Source: CAYMFD01 sp964389475 (lineage in GTDB: Bacteria; Bacteroidota; Bacteroidia; Chitinophagales; Saprospiraceae). Taken from it: DNA of 17,880 bases. This document shows, piece after piece, positions 8,027 through 15,314 of the stretch (positions within the stretch are counted from its first letter, which is position 1; the number at the start of each line of letters is the position of its first letter). The position numbers were made by a program, and so were the translations under genes. The notes beneath the pieces are model-generated. The model ran no database searches. It was not told where the DNA came from and saw only the letters and a program-made list of their open reading frames with translations. The stretch is from the NCBI GenBank assembly GCA_964389475.1, contig CAYMFD010000082.1, positions 1 through 17,880 of the forward strand, in the 5' to 3' direction.

Positions 8027-8608
8027 ATGGGTGAGGGGGATCGACATATCACATTATTGCGAATGGTGCACATAGATAATGTGCCCCATATACTGGAGCA
8101 TGGTATTACGCATAGAGACTCTTCTGCGGCTAATTCCGATTATGCACAGATTGGAGATAGATCGCTGATTACGACTCGATCCACCTTAAAGGTAGATGTT
8201 AATAATGGTGATCTATTTGCTATGGACACCACTACAATATGCCTAGGCGATTACATTCCGTTCTATTTTGGATCTAGAATGCCTATGCTGTATGTAATGC
8301 AGAAAGGTGGTAATTTTGTTAAAGCACCCATTGATCCGTCTGACATTATCTACATTGTGACATCTGTTCAGCTCATAGCAAATGCAGGGCTAGTATTTTA
8401 CTTTTCTGATGGCCATCCAGTAGACAAAGGAATTGGTATCTATGAGTCTAGTTATGTATCATCAATTGAAGACTTGCTCGATTTTGATGCGATCAAAGAA
8501 GAGTATTGGGGTGGGGAAGATAATATCAAAGTCAAAAGGAAAAAGCAGGCAGAGTTTCTAGTAGGGAGTAACCTTCCAGTTGATTTGATAAGAGGCTATG
8601 TCTGTTAG
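8027..8608 (+). CDS. darT: DarT DNA ADP-ribosyltransferase toxin (DUF4433), with premature stop
   Basis: DarT transfers ADP-ribose from NAD+ to bases in single-stranded DNA, blocking replication; in phage infection it acts as a suicide effector. Recognisable family features are the N-terminal LLRMVHIDNVPHILEHGI (11-27), an Arg-containing segment near residues 45-51 that may include the NAD-contacting Arg, LGDYIPFYFGSRMPMLY (73-89), and KKQAEFLV (172-179) with the presumed catalytic Glu at E176. The gene begins 2 nt after the mod stop, so co-translation is likely. The start at 8027 is chosen because the conserved N-terminal strand begins before M13. The frame ends at a TAG (8606-8608), but the same frame then continues for 26 codons in a sequence that looks like the usual DarT C-terminus. 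The toxin is therefore either truncated by a nonsense mutation, subject to readthrough, or affected by a base-call error. Confidence 0.87.
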   Translation: MGEGDRHITLLRMVHIDNVPHILEHGITHRDSSAANSDYAQIGDRSLITTRSTLKVDVNNGDLFAMDTTTICLGDYIPFYFGSRMPMLYVMQKGGNFVKAPIDPSDIIYIVTSVQLIANAGLVFYFSDGHPVDKGIGIYESSYVSSIEDLLDFDAIKEEYWGGEDNIKVKRKKQAEFLVGSNLPVDLIRGYVC

Positions 8609-8689
8609 TCGGATCAAACCAAAGAAGCCCTGTGTCAGCTGGGAATAGAGACACGTACTGTTGCAGTTAGGCCATTGTATTATTTTTAA
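8606..8689 (+). pseudogene. darT: C-terminal tail of darT behind an in-frame TAG
   Basis: After the TAG at 8606-8608 the darT frame stays open from 8609 to a TAA at 8687-8689. It encodes 26 residues ending TRTVAVRPLYYF. DarT proteins normally finish with a helix and a final V-x-V-R/P-x-x-Y/W-Y-F/Y strand after the DLI/ELI segment, so this looks like the original end of the protein. If restored, the gene would end 15 nt before darG, a normal operon spacing instead of 96 nt. A single base change (for example AAG, CAG or GAG to TAG) explains it. Confidence 0.7.
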
Positions 8690-8704
8690 TAACTTACGAC
8701 CAAG

Positions 8705-9736
8705 ATGATTAAATTTATAGTAGGTAATATATTTGAGAGTAAGGCCGAGGCACTTATCAATACAGTCAATACCGTGGGTATCATGGGTAAAGGTATTGCC
8801 TTACAGTTTAAGAAGGAATTTCCTTCTAATTACAAAGCGTACAAAATAGCTTGCAAGGAAGGGGCTGTTGCTATAGGAAGCATGTTTGTGACCAGAGACC
8901 AGAATCTCGATATGGGCGAGCGACTTATTATTAATTTTCCTACTAAGAAACACTGGAGAAATCCGTCGGAGTATAGCTACATTGAGCAAGGTCTTGAAGA
9001 TCTCAAGAAGATCATAAAATTCTATGAAATTAAGTCGATTGCTATACCCCCCCTAGGAGCTGGCAATGGAGGTCTGCAATGGCCTAGGGTGAAGCAGATG
9101 TTGGTGTCAGCTTTGGCGGATCTGAACATCGATATAGAGATATATGAGCCCAATGCTAGGGTGGTTGAAAAAATGAAAAAGGAACGTGTCAAACTTACGG
9201 ATGCGAGGGCATTGATGTTGTATGTGCTATACGATCTGGTTAGTCATGGTCAGTATGTATCAGAATTTTCTAGCGAAAAAGTGTGTTATTTCTTGCAAGA
9301 GTTTGGGGCGAGGAGAATATTTAATTTGAAATATACTCCGCAATATTATGGTCCATACTCCGCCAAAGTCAAATATGTACTTAATACCTTGAATGGAAGT
9401 TACATCAAGGGATATAGCGATATGTCTAAGAAGCCTTTTGATCCGCTTTTGCTAGTGGCAGATGGCTATGAGTCTGTTATCGAAGTAGTAGAAGGGGACG
9501 AAAACTTAAAGGCTATTGCGAGGCGTACCATCGGCTTTTTGAGGGGGTATTATTCTGAGTTTTCGTTGGAGTTATTAGCTACTATCGACTATATAGTAAA
9601 GACAGAATGCACCAAGGATGTACAGGCCATACAAGGAAAAATAGCGGAATGGAGCAACAGAAAAGCTCACTTATTTTCAGAAATTGATATAAAAATTGGA
9701 CTTCGGCATCTGGCTACGGCAGAGAGTAGCCTATAA
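8705..9736 (+). CDS. darG: DarG macrodomain antitoxin (DNA ADP-ribosylglycohydrolase)
   Basis: A 343-residue antitoxin that removes the ADP-ribose DarT places on DNA and also restrains DarT through its C-terminal domain. The macrodomain covers ~1-150: IVGNIFESKAEALINTVN with N22, then GIMGKGIALQFK (25-36), the INFPTKKHWR segment with the probable catalytic Lys at 81-82, and IPPLGAGNGGLQW (114-126), which forms the ADP-ribose phosphate loop. Residues ~155-343 form the helical DarG C-terminal domain (ARALMLYVLYDLV, then YGPYSAKVKYVLNTL), known in the family to bind the toxin. All motifs look intact, and the length is normal for DarG. It lies directly downstream of darT, in the usual toxin-first order. 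GC is low compared with mod and the 3' end of the helicase, which suggests the pair was acquired separately. Confidence 0.92.
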   Translation: MIKFIVGNIFESKAEALINTVNTVGIMGKGIALQFKKEFPSNYKAYKIACKEGAVAIGSMFVTRDQNLDMGERLIINFPTKKHWRNPSEYSYIEQGLEDLKKIIKFYEIKSIAIPPLGAGNGGLQWPRVKQMLVSALADLNIDIEIYEPNARVVEKMKKERVKLTDARALMLYVLYDLVSHGQYVSEFSSEKVCYFLQEFGARRIFNLKYTPQYYGPYSAKVKYVLNTLNGSYIKGYSDMSKKPFDPLLLVADGYESVIEVVEGDENLKAIARRTIGFLRGYYSEFSLELLATIDYIVKTECTKDVQAIQGKIAEWSNRKAHLFSEIDIKIGLRHLATAESSL

Positions 9737-9756
9737 TGAGAGTAGGGAGTGTAGCA

Positions 9757-9985
9757 ATGTCAAGATTGTATCTATTGTACTATCATTCGGAACTAGTGAA
9801 AGGGCATTAGAGAATATCTTTGCAGGGTACTTCAGAGAGTATCTGAAAGAAGAGATACTAGATATTACAACTACATAAAAGACCAGATGTCATTGGTAGT
9901 TGATGTTTACGATGCGGACAAATACGGTGGCTCTAAAAACTACTATAGGAGGGGAAACGAACTGACAAAAAAGAATAAAATATAA
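9757..9985 (+). pseudogene. Possible frameshifted small ORF after darG
   Basis: An ATG at 9757 opens MSRLYLLYYHSELVKG and hits TAG at 9808-9810. One frame over, starting at 9800, the sequence is open to a TAA at 9983-9985 and includes IREYLCRVLQR and VYDADKYGGSKNYY. Removing one G from the GGG at 9802-9804 joins the two into a protein of about 75 residues. The composition (many Tyr, Arg, Lys) is plausible for a small basic protein, but I recognise no family. A competing frame ending at 9878 seems less protein-like. It could be a disrupted accessory gene of the DarTG module or chance. Confidence 0.3.
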
Positions 9986-10012
9986 AAGCCCTCATCTAAG
10001 CTAAGAAGGATA

Positions 10013-10060
10013 CCCTTCAACGACATGAAGTCGGCGTTCACTTAGGGAAGGCTGTCGTTG
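10013..10060 (+). other. Structured segment with nested or crossing complementary arms
   Basis: CAACGACA (10018-10025) is perfectly complementary to TGTCGTTG (10053-10060), with TGAA/TTCA (10026-10029, 10037-10040) nested inside. In addition CCTTC (10014-10018) complements GAAGG (10047-10051). That pairing crosses the first one, giving either alternative folds or an H-type pseudoknot. No poly-T follows, so it is not a standard terminator. Function unknown; the stretch is otherwise non-coding. Confidence 0.35.
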
Positions 10061-10158
10061 CAAATGTATGCAATATGTGTGATAATAAAGCCTATACTAT
10101 ATAAAATGGTTCCATTAGCTTTGGTTTGTGAGAGAGACAAGAAACGGTAATAACAAAC

Positions 10159-10191
10159 ATGAAACTAAAATTTAACGCCAACCTCGACTAG
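10159..10191 (+). pseudogene. res: Vestigial 5' end of res (10 codons then stop)
   Basis: ATG at 10159 starts MKLKFNANLD and then TAG (10189-10191). These ten residues equal the first ten of the intact res product that starts at 12154. The first 29 nt are identical, and the single difference within the ten codons is the silent third base of the Asp codon. The leader also keeps GGTAA at the same distance (13 nt) before both ATGs. The first ten codons of a 3-kb gene, found directly upstream of the inserted ATPase/PIN pair, mark where res used to begin. Confidence 0.85.
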
Positions 10192-10284
10192 CTACCGTCT
10201 AGAATAGTTATCTGGCCTTATATCTCAAGAGGAGTTTGGAGTGTAACGTTATTAATTCTCCGTATAAATATTTAAGTTAGTGGC

Positions 10285-11622
10285 ATGATCAGTGAGATAA
10301 AAATAGAAAACTATAAAAGTTTTGAGTCTGCAACACTCAAGCTATCCCCCCTTACGATGCTTATCGGAGCTAATGCTTCTGGAAAGAGTAATGCCTTGGA
10401 GGCTATTCGCTTTTTGACTTGGATGGCAGGAGGAGCGAGGCTTTATCAACTGAAGACTCACATTAATACGACGGATCGCATATTTAGAGGGAGTACGAAG
10501 GATCTACTCAGAAGGTCTAAGCAGCAATTTGGAATGTCCGCTACTATTGCCGGGATTGACCCTTTGTCTTTCAATATCGAACTCGAACTGCGAGGTGGAG
10601 AGTTGCACATCATCACAGAGAGCCTAAGCAAGGCTGGAGAGGCAAAACCTCTATATGAGATCACTAACAAAAGTGACAAAGGGCAACAAAACATAAGTAT
10701 AACCTACAATACTTATGGACGTGGCAGAAATCCTTACCTGTCAGGCATTGACCAGCAGACTGTTTTTAGCCAGCTGATCAGTCCCACAGCATTTAAGCAA
10801 ACTCACAAGAAAGCAATCGCAAGCATTCCAGAGGCCTGCAAAAGCGTAGAGGCTCATCTCAGCAACGTGCTGTTTCTAGACCCGAACCCTACGATGATGA
10901 GACAAGCAAGTCATATTGACGAGCGGACTATGACTGGTGATGGCAGGACACTGTCGAGTGTGTTGTATCACCTTTTGGACACTTCAACAGGAGTATTCCT
11001 TGATTCGACGGAAGTTCAAAATACCTCACCAGCAAAAGCACAGAATCGTAAACTACTGATGGATATCATTGCCAGTCTCCCTGAGCAGAGAATCATAGAT
11101 ATTCAATTTGACAAAGGTTCTAGAAATGACGTATTACTAGTGCTAACCGAAAAGTACGGAGACACTAGCCAACAGTTTGATGCCAGCCTCTTGTCTGATG
11201 GTACTTTACGAGTACTTGCTTATGCGGCTACGCTTCTTAGTGCTGTAGAGGGTAGTATCGTAATCATAGAAGAGTTTGACAACGGTATACATCCTAGCCG
11301 TGCAGAGCACTTATTGGGACTATTCAATAACATTGCAGAGCAGAGGAAGCTTACGCTATTGCTGAGTAGTCATAACCCTGCTATGTTAGATGCCCTACCT
11401 CCTACGGCCATACCTAATGCTGTATTCTGCTATAGAGATCCTGACACTGGTTCAAGTAAACTAACCAGGCTAAGTGACATGGACTTGTTTTCTGAGTTGG
11501 TTCTTCGAGACAGTTTGGGTGGGCTATTGTCTAGAGGCCTCATAGATCAGTATGCTAAGTCGAAAGAGACGAGTGCAGACAGACGTGAAAAGGCCCTTGA
11601 GTATCTAGAATCAATCAAATAG
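10285..11622 (+). CDS. AAA15/AAA_21-type ABC-class ATPase, sensor of a two-gene defence module
   Basis: A 445-residue SMC/ABC-fold ATPase. It starts with the usual MISEIKIENYKSFESATLKL strand, followed by Walker A GANASGKSN (28-36), a variable helical middle (~110-290), the ABC signature LSDGTLR (303-309), Walker B IVIIEEFDNGIHP (325-337) with the catalytic Glu-Glu pair, and the H-loop SSHNP with H363. There is no TOPRIM domain, so it is not an OLD nuclease by itself. The downstream PIN-like gene starts only 4 nt after its stop. The arrangement recalls PARIS (AriA ATPase plus AriB effector) and other systems in which such an ATPase holds back or triggers a partner toxin. I infer a phage-sensing, effector-releasing role; the trigger cannot be read from sequence. 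The ATG at 10285 follows an AT-rich leader and fits the family start exactly. Confidence 0.85.
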   Translation: MISEIKIENYKSFESATLKLSPLTMLIGANASGKSNALEAIRFLTWMAGGARLYQLKTHINTTDRIFRGSTKDLLRRSKQQFGMSATIAGIDPLSFNIELELRGGELHIITESLSKAGEAKPLYEITNKSDKGQQNISITYNTYGRGRNPYLSGIDQQTVFSQLISPTAFKQTHKKAIASIPEACKSVEAHLSNVLFLDPNPTMMRQASHIDERTMTGDGRTLSSVLYHLLDTSTGVFLDSTEVQNTSPAKAQNRKLLMDIIASLPEQRIIDIQFDKGSRNDVLLVLTEKYGDTSQQFDASLLSDGTLRVLAYAATLLSAVEGSIVIIEEFDNGIHPSRAEHLLGLFNNIAEQRKLTLLLSSHNPAMLDALPPTAIPNAVFCYRDPDTGSSKLTRLSDMDLFSELVLRDSLGGLLSRGLIDQYAKSKETSADRREKALEYLESIK

Positions 11623-11626
11623 GGGT

Positions 11627-12097
11627 ATGGGGCGAGTAACATGGTTTGTGGACACCTCAGTCCTATTGAATATTTTGGATGTAGATGGTTCCAACCAACG
11701 TAGAGATGAGGTAATACAGGATTTTGAAGTAAGAATAAAGGCTGGCGATCTGTTTGTGATACCTATGACGACAATGATAGAGACTGGAAATACTATCGGA
11801 AGCCTCTCAGATGGCAATCGCCGAAGAGTTAAGGCTCAGGACTATACCGTCTTACTAGAGAAGACTTTTGATGGTACCGCTCCTTTCAAACTTCTAGAGC
11901 CTCCGTCTCTTGACATTATCAAAGATACTGTGAGTCGCTTAGTAGAAGAGTCAGTTGCGGGAGTAGGTCTGGGAGATATACTGATAGAGGAAGAGTGGCG
12001 GAGCAATTGTAAGCAGTTTACTACAGTGAGTTATGGAGTATGGTCCATAGATGGGCATCTTAGTCATATCCAACCATGTAATCAAATCACTTTTTAA
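11627..12097 (+). CDS. PIN-like nuclease effector paired with the ATPase
   Basis: A 156-residue protein with the layout of a PIN-domain RNase. The first strand WFVDTSVLLNIL carries D9, the second site IETGN has E52, the GLGDILIEEEW segment has D117 with E121-E123, and the late strand VWSIDGHLSHI has D142. These four acidic positions match the Mg2+-binding quartet of VapC-type nucleases. The length is slightly above a typical VapC (about 130 residues). No VapB-type antitoxin is present; the ATPase 4 nt upstream is the obvious controlling partner. Probable activity is cleavage of tRNA or other RNA upon activation, by analogy with PIN toxins and with PARIS, whose effector cuts tRNA. The PIN call rests on motif spacing, so homology search is needed for certainty. 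Confidence 0.72.
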   Translation: MGRVTWFVDTSVLLNILDVDGSNQRRDEVIQDFEVRIKAGDLFVIPMTTMIETGNTIGSLSDGNRRRVKAQDYTVLLEKTFDGTAPFKLLEPPSLDIIKDTVSRLVEESVAGVGLGDILIEEEWRSNCKQFTTVSYGVWSIDGHLSHIQPCNQITF

Positions 12098-12153
12098 AAA
12101 GAAAAGACAGCCTCTCGGCCACAGCGATTTTTAAGCTCAAGGTAAACACCACT

Positions 12154-15138
12154 ATGAAACTAAAATTTAACGCCAACCTCGATTACCAGCAAGAAGCAAT
12201 CTCTGCCATCGTAGATATCTTTAGTGGGCAGGAGGTATATCAATCGCCATTCACCGTGATGAATAAGGTAGGCACGGTAGATCAAGCTGCAAGGCGAGGG
12301 TATGCAGAGACAGGCTATGGCAATCAGCTCAGGGTAGTAGAGGCCGACATGCTAGAGAATGTGAGAGCCATACAGCGACGGCACCACCTCATGCTCTCTG
12401 AGGAGAAAGAGGTCAAGTCTCGAGAATTCTGCATAGAGATGGAGACGGGTACTGGTAAGACCTACGTGTACCTGCGTACCATGATGGAGCTGCATGAGAA
12501 GCATGACTTTAAGAAATTTATCATCGTAGTACCCAGCATACCCATCAGAGAGGGAGTGCTCAAGTCACTAGAGATCACCAAGGAGCACCTGCAGTCCCTC
12601 TACAATAATGTCCCTTACGACTACTACGTGTATGACAGTAAGGATAAGGGGCAAGCCAAGCGATTTGCCACCAATCAGCACATGCAGATCATGGTGATGA
12701 ATATCCAAGCGTTCAATACAGAAGATAGACTGATCAATCAAGCCTCCGACTATACCGAGGTGGCACCCATAGAGCTGATCCGACAGACACAGCCCATTGT
12801 GATCATCGATGAGCCACAGAGTGTAGCCAATACCGAGAAGGGAAGAGCAGCCATAGATAAGCTCAATCCGCTGGCTATATTTAACTACTCCGCCACCCAC
12901 CGTCGACTGGTCAATCTCGTGTATCGACTAGATGCCGTAGCCGCCTACAATCGTAAGCTCGTCAAGCAAATAGAGGTAGCCTCTGTAGTGCCTCAGGGCT
13001 TTTACAATGAGCCGTACATCAAACTCATAAAGACCACGGCTACCAAGACTAAGGTAGAAGCTCAGCTAGAGCTACACGTCATCAAGAATAATAAGATCAC
13101 CACAAAAACAGTAAAATGCAAGCGAAATCACGATCTAGAGGAGCTTACCAGAAATCAAGTCTACCATAATAACTGGTACATCAAAGAGATCATCGGAGCC
13201 AAGGGCGAGGAGAAAGTCATCTTTCAAAATGGCAGGGTAGTCACATACGATAAGTCGATCAGTGGCTTCCCGATAGAGGACATCAGAAGATTTCAGATCA
13301 GAAAAACGATAGAAGAGCACCTCGAAAAAGAGCGAAGACTCAATAAACAAGGGCTCAAAGTACTCAGCCTATTCTTCATAGATAGTGTAAAGAACTATAG
13401 AGTGTATGACGAAGAGGGCAACCCGAGCAACGGCGAATATGCCACCATATTTGAAGAAGAGTATCAGCAACTGATTATGTCACCGAAGTTCAGAGATTTA
13501 TTCTCTGAGGATGATATAAGAGACATACACAATCATGTGAGTCAAGTACACAATGGATATTTTTCGATAGACAAAAAATCAAAAGCAAGCAATAAGAAGA
13601 GCAAGTACGAGATGTATGTCGACACCTCAGGTAAGATCAAAAAGGATAGCGACACCTACAATCTCATCATGAAAGACAAAGAGAAGTTGCTCAGTTTTGA
13701 GAGTCCGCTGCGATTTATATTTTCGCACTCTGCCCTCAAAGAAGGCTGGGACAATCCCAATGTATTTCAGATATGCACACTCAAAGAAGCTGGTGGTAGC
13801 GAGATCAGAAGAAGACAAGAAATAGGCCGAGGACTGAGGCTGGCAGTAGATCAAGAAGGCGAGCGAATCTATGGGCACGACATCAATCTACTGACAGTGA
13901 TGGCTAGTGAGACGTACGAGGCATTTGCCAGTGGCCTGCAGCAGGAGCTAGAGGAATCGACCAATAGCAAATTTGGAGTGATCGACAAGACGGACTTTGC
14001 CATCATCAATTATGAAGACGAAGCAGGCGAACTCATCAATCTCACCAAGGACGAATCCATCGCTATATGGACTCACCTCAAGTCACAAGACTATATCGCA
14101 GCCAATGGCAAAGTGAAAGATGAGCTCCGCACAGCACTAAGAGAAGAAAAAGTATCCTTGCCCGATCTGTATGCTGCAAATGGAAATATCAAAGGACAAA
14201 TCTACGAGCTGCTCAAGCGAAAAGCTGGCTCCCTAGAGATCAAGAACAAAGCGGACAGAACGACCGTGAACATACGCAAGGAAGTCTTCCTCAGCCCAGA
14301 ATTTGAGGATCTGTGGAATCGAGTAAAGTACAAAACTAGGTTCGCGGTGGACTACGATGTAGAAAAACTCAAGCGACGATGCATCGAAAAAATCCAAGAA
14401 GAGGTGTACGTAGTGCAGGGAAAGCTGATCTACAATAAGGGGAGACTCGGTATCACGGAGAGTGGTGTCTCATTAGCCAGCGAAAGCACAGAAGAGACCA
14501 AATCGAAGCGGATGGTGGCACGGATACCAGATGTCGTAGGCTACTTGCAGAATGAAGTCAATCTCACTAGATCGACCATCATCGACATCATCCGAGAGAG
14601 TGATCGGTTGGATATGATCCGTCTTAATCCGCAGCGATTTATTGCTGCCGTAGCTGACATTATCAAAGATGTGATGAGCACCTTCATTGTGGATGGTATC
14701 AAATATGAAAAGATTGGTGACCACTCCTACTACCAGCAAGAGCTATTTGAAGAGAAGGAGCTACAGGGATTTTTACACAGCAATATGATAGAGAGTAGCA
14801 AGTCACCGCATATGCATGTACTCTATGACAGTAATGTAGAGTCACAGCTAGTCAAGGATATGGAGGCAAGCGAAAACGTCAAGTTGTACACCAAGCTGCC
14901 TGGATGGTTTAAGGTCCATACGCCGTTAGGATCGTACAACCCGGACTGGGCCATCGTATGGCAAGAGCACAATGAGGAGAAACTTTACTTCGTATGCGAG
15001 ACCAAAGGGTCGCTCCTAGATAGCCAGCTTAAAGGAGCCGAAAAGGCTAAAATCAAGTGCGGTAGAAAGCACTTCGAGGCATTGGATAATGGTGTGAAGT
15101 TTAGTCTGGCGACAGAACTGGACCAGGTAGTGAGCTAG
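12154..15138 (+). CDS. res: Type III restriction endonuclease subunit (Res)
   Basis: The 994-residue ATP-dependent restriction subunit. It opens with the family signature MKLKFNANLDYQQEAISAIVDIF. SF2 helicase motifs are Walker A METGTGKT (96-103), Walker B DEPQ (219-222), motif III SAT (246-248), motif V-like SALKEGWDNPNV (526-537) and motif VI QEIGRGLR (555-562). The C-terminal nuclease domain has NPDWAIVW (929-936) and FVCETKGS (946-953), giving a PD-X17-ETK catalytic centre (D931, E949, K951). It works with Mod: Mod recognises the site, while Res hydrolyses ATP and cleaves unmodified DNA. It is separated from mod by about 4.1 kb holding DarTG and the ATPase/PIN pair, whereas mod and res are usually adjacent. 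No frameshift or missing motif is seen. Its 5' end is duplicated at 10159. Confidence 0.93.
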   Translation: MKLKFNANLDYQQEAISAIVDIFSGQEVYQSPFTVMNKVGTVDQAARRGYAETGYGNQLRVVEADMLENVRAIQRRHHLMLSEEKEVKSREFCIEMETGTGKTYVYLRTMMELHEKHDFKKFIIVVPSIPIREGVLKSLEITKEHLQSLYNNVPYDYYVYDSKDKGQAKRFATNQHMQIMVMNIQAFNTEDRLINQASDYTEVAPIELIRQTQPIVIIDEPQSVANTEKGRAAIDKLNPLAIFNYSATHRRLVNLVYRLDAVAAYNRKLVKQIEVASVVPQGFYNEPYIKLIKTTATKTKVEAQLELHVIKNNKITTKTVKCKRNHDLEELTRNQVYHNNWYIKEIIGAKGEEKVIFQNGRVVTYDKSISGFPIEDIRRFQIRKTIEEHLEKERRLNKQGLKVLSLFFIDSVKNYRVYDEEGNPSNGEYATIFEEEYQQLIMSPKFRDLFSEDDIRDIHNHVSQVHNGYFSIDKKSKASNKKSKYEMYVDTSGKIKKDSDTYNLIMKDKEKLLSFESPLRFIFSHSALKEGWDNPNVFQICTLKEAGGSEIRRRQEIGRGLRLAVDQEGERIYGHDINLLTVMASETYEAFASGLQQELEESTNSKFGVIDKTDFAIINYEDEAGELINLTKDESIAIWTHLKSQDYIAANGKVKDELRTALREEKVSLPDLYAANGNIKGQIYELLKRKAGSLEIKNKADRTTVNIRKEVFLSPEFEDLWNRVKYKTRFAVDYDVEKLKRRCIEKIQEEVYVVQGKLIYNKGRLGITESGVSLASESTEETKSKRMVARIPDVVGYLQNEVNLTRSTIIDIIRESDRLDMIRLNPQRFIAAVADIIKDVMSTFIVDGIKYEKIGDHSYYQQELFEEKELQGFLHSNMIESSKSPHMHVLYDSNVESQLVKDMEASENVKLYTKLPGWFKVHTPLGSYNPDWAIVWQEHNEEKLYFVCETKGSLLDSQLKGAEKAKIKCGRKHFEALDNGVKFSLATELDQVVS

Positions 15139-15314
15139 GTTTTTGTAGCAATTCTTGTTCTCTTTATGACCTGACTCTACGCAAGGAGATAAGGGAATAG
15201 TAACTTATGTCTAAGTGGCAGTCTAATCATGACGTAAGATATATAAGCAATGATTGACTTCGTTAAGCAGATCTAATCCATAGTTTGACTTCCTCATCAT
15301 AAAAGCCTAGCACT
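15139..15314. other. Spacer after res
   Basis: This 176-bp spacer between res and the small Cys/His protein has no clear stem-loop with T-run after res and no recognisable promoter. It probably ends the defence operon. Confidence 0.35.

Larger units (their letters stand above)
9737..10284. other. Degraded spacer between darG and the ATPase/PIN module
   Basis: This 548-bp stretch has no intact gene. It contains, in order, a possible frameshifted small ORF (9757-9985), a structured segment with crossing complementary arms (10013-10060), the vestigial first codons of res (10159-10191), and ~90 bp of AT-rich leader before the ATPase start. It reads as a junction shaped by insertion and decay. 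Confidence 0.6.

Noticed and set aside
7412..8047. Minus-strand open frames antisense to the 3' part of mod
   Set aside because: Ser/Pro/Leu-rich products without motifs, opposite a well-supported Mod C-terminus.
9696..9878. 60-codon plus-strand frame overlapping the darG end
   Set aside because: No start context or family resemblance; the competing frames at 9757-9985 look more protein-like, though also uncertain.
10159..12185. Duplicated res start as a transposon target-site duplication
   Set aside because: About 30 bp is longer than usual target-site duplications, no transposase or terminal inverted repeats lie between the copies, and the repeat coincides exactly with a gene start, which points to homologous or site-specific recombination instead.
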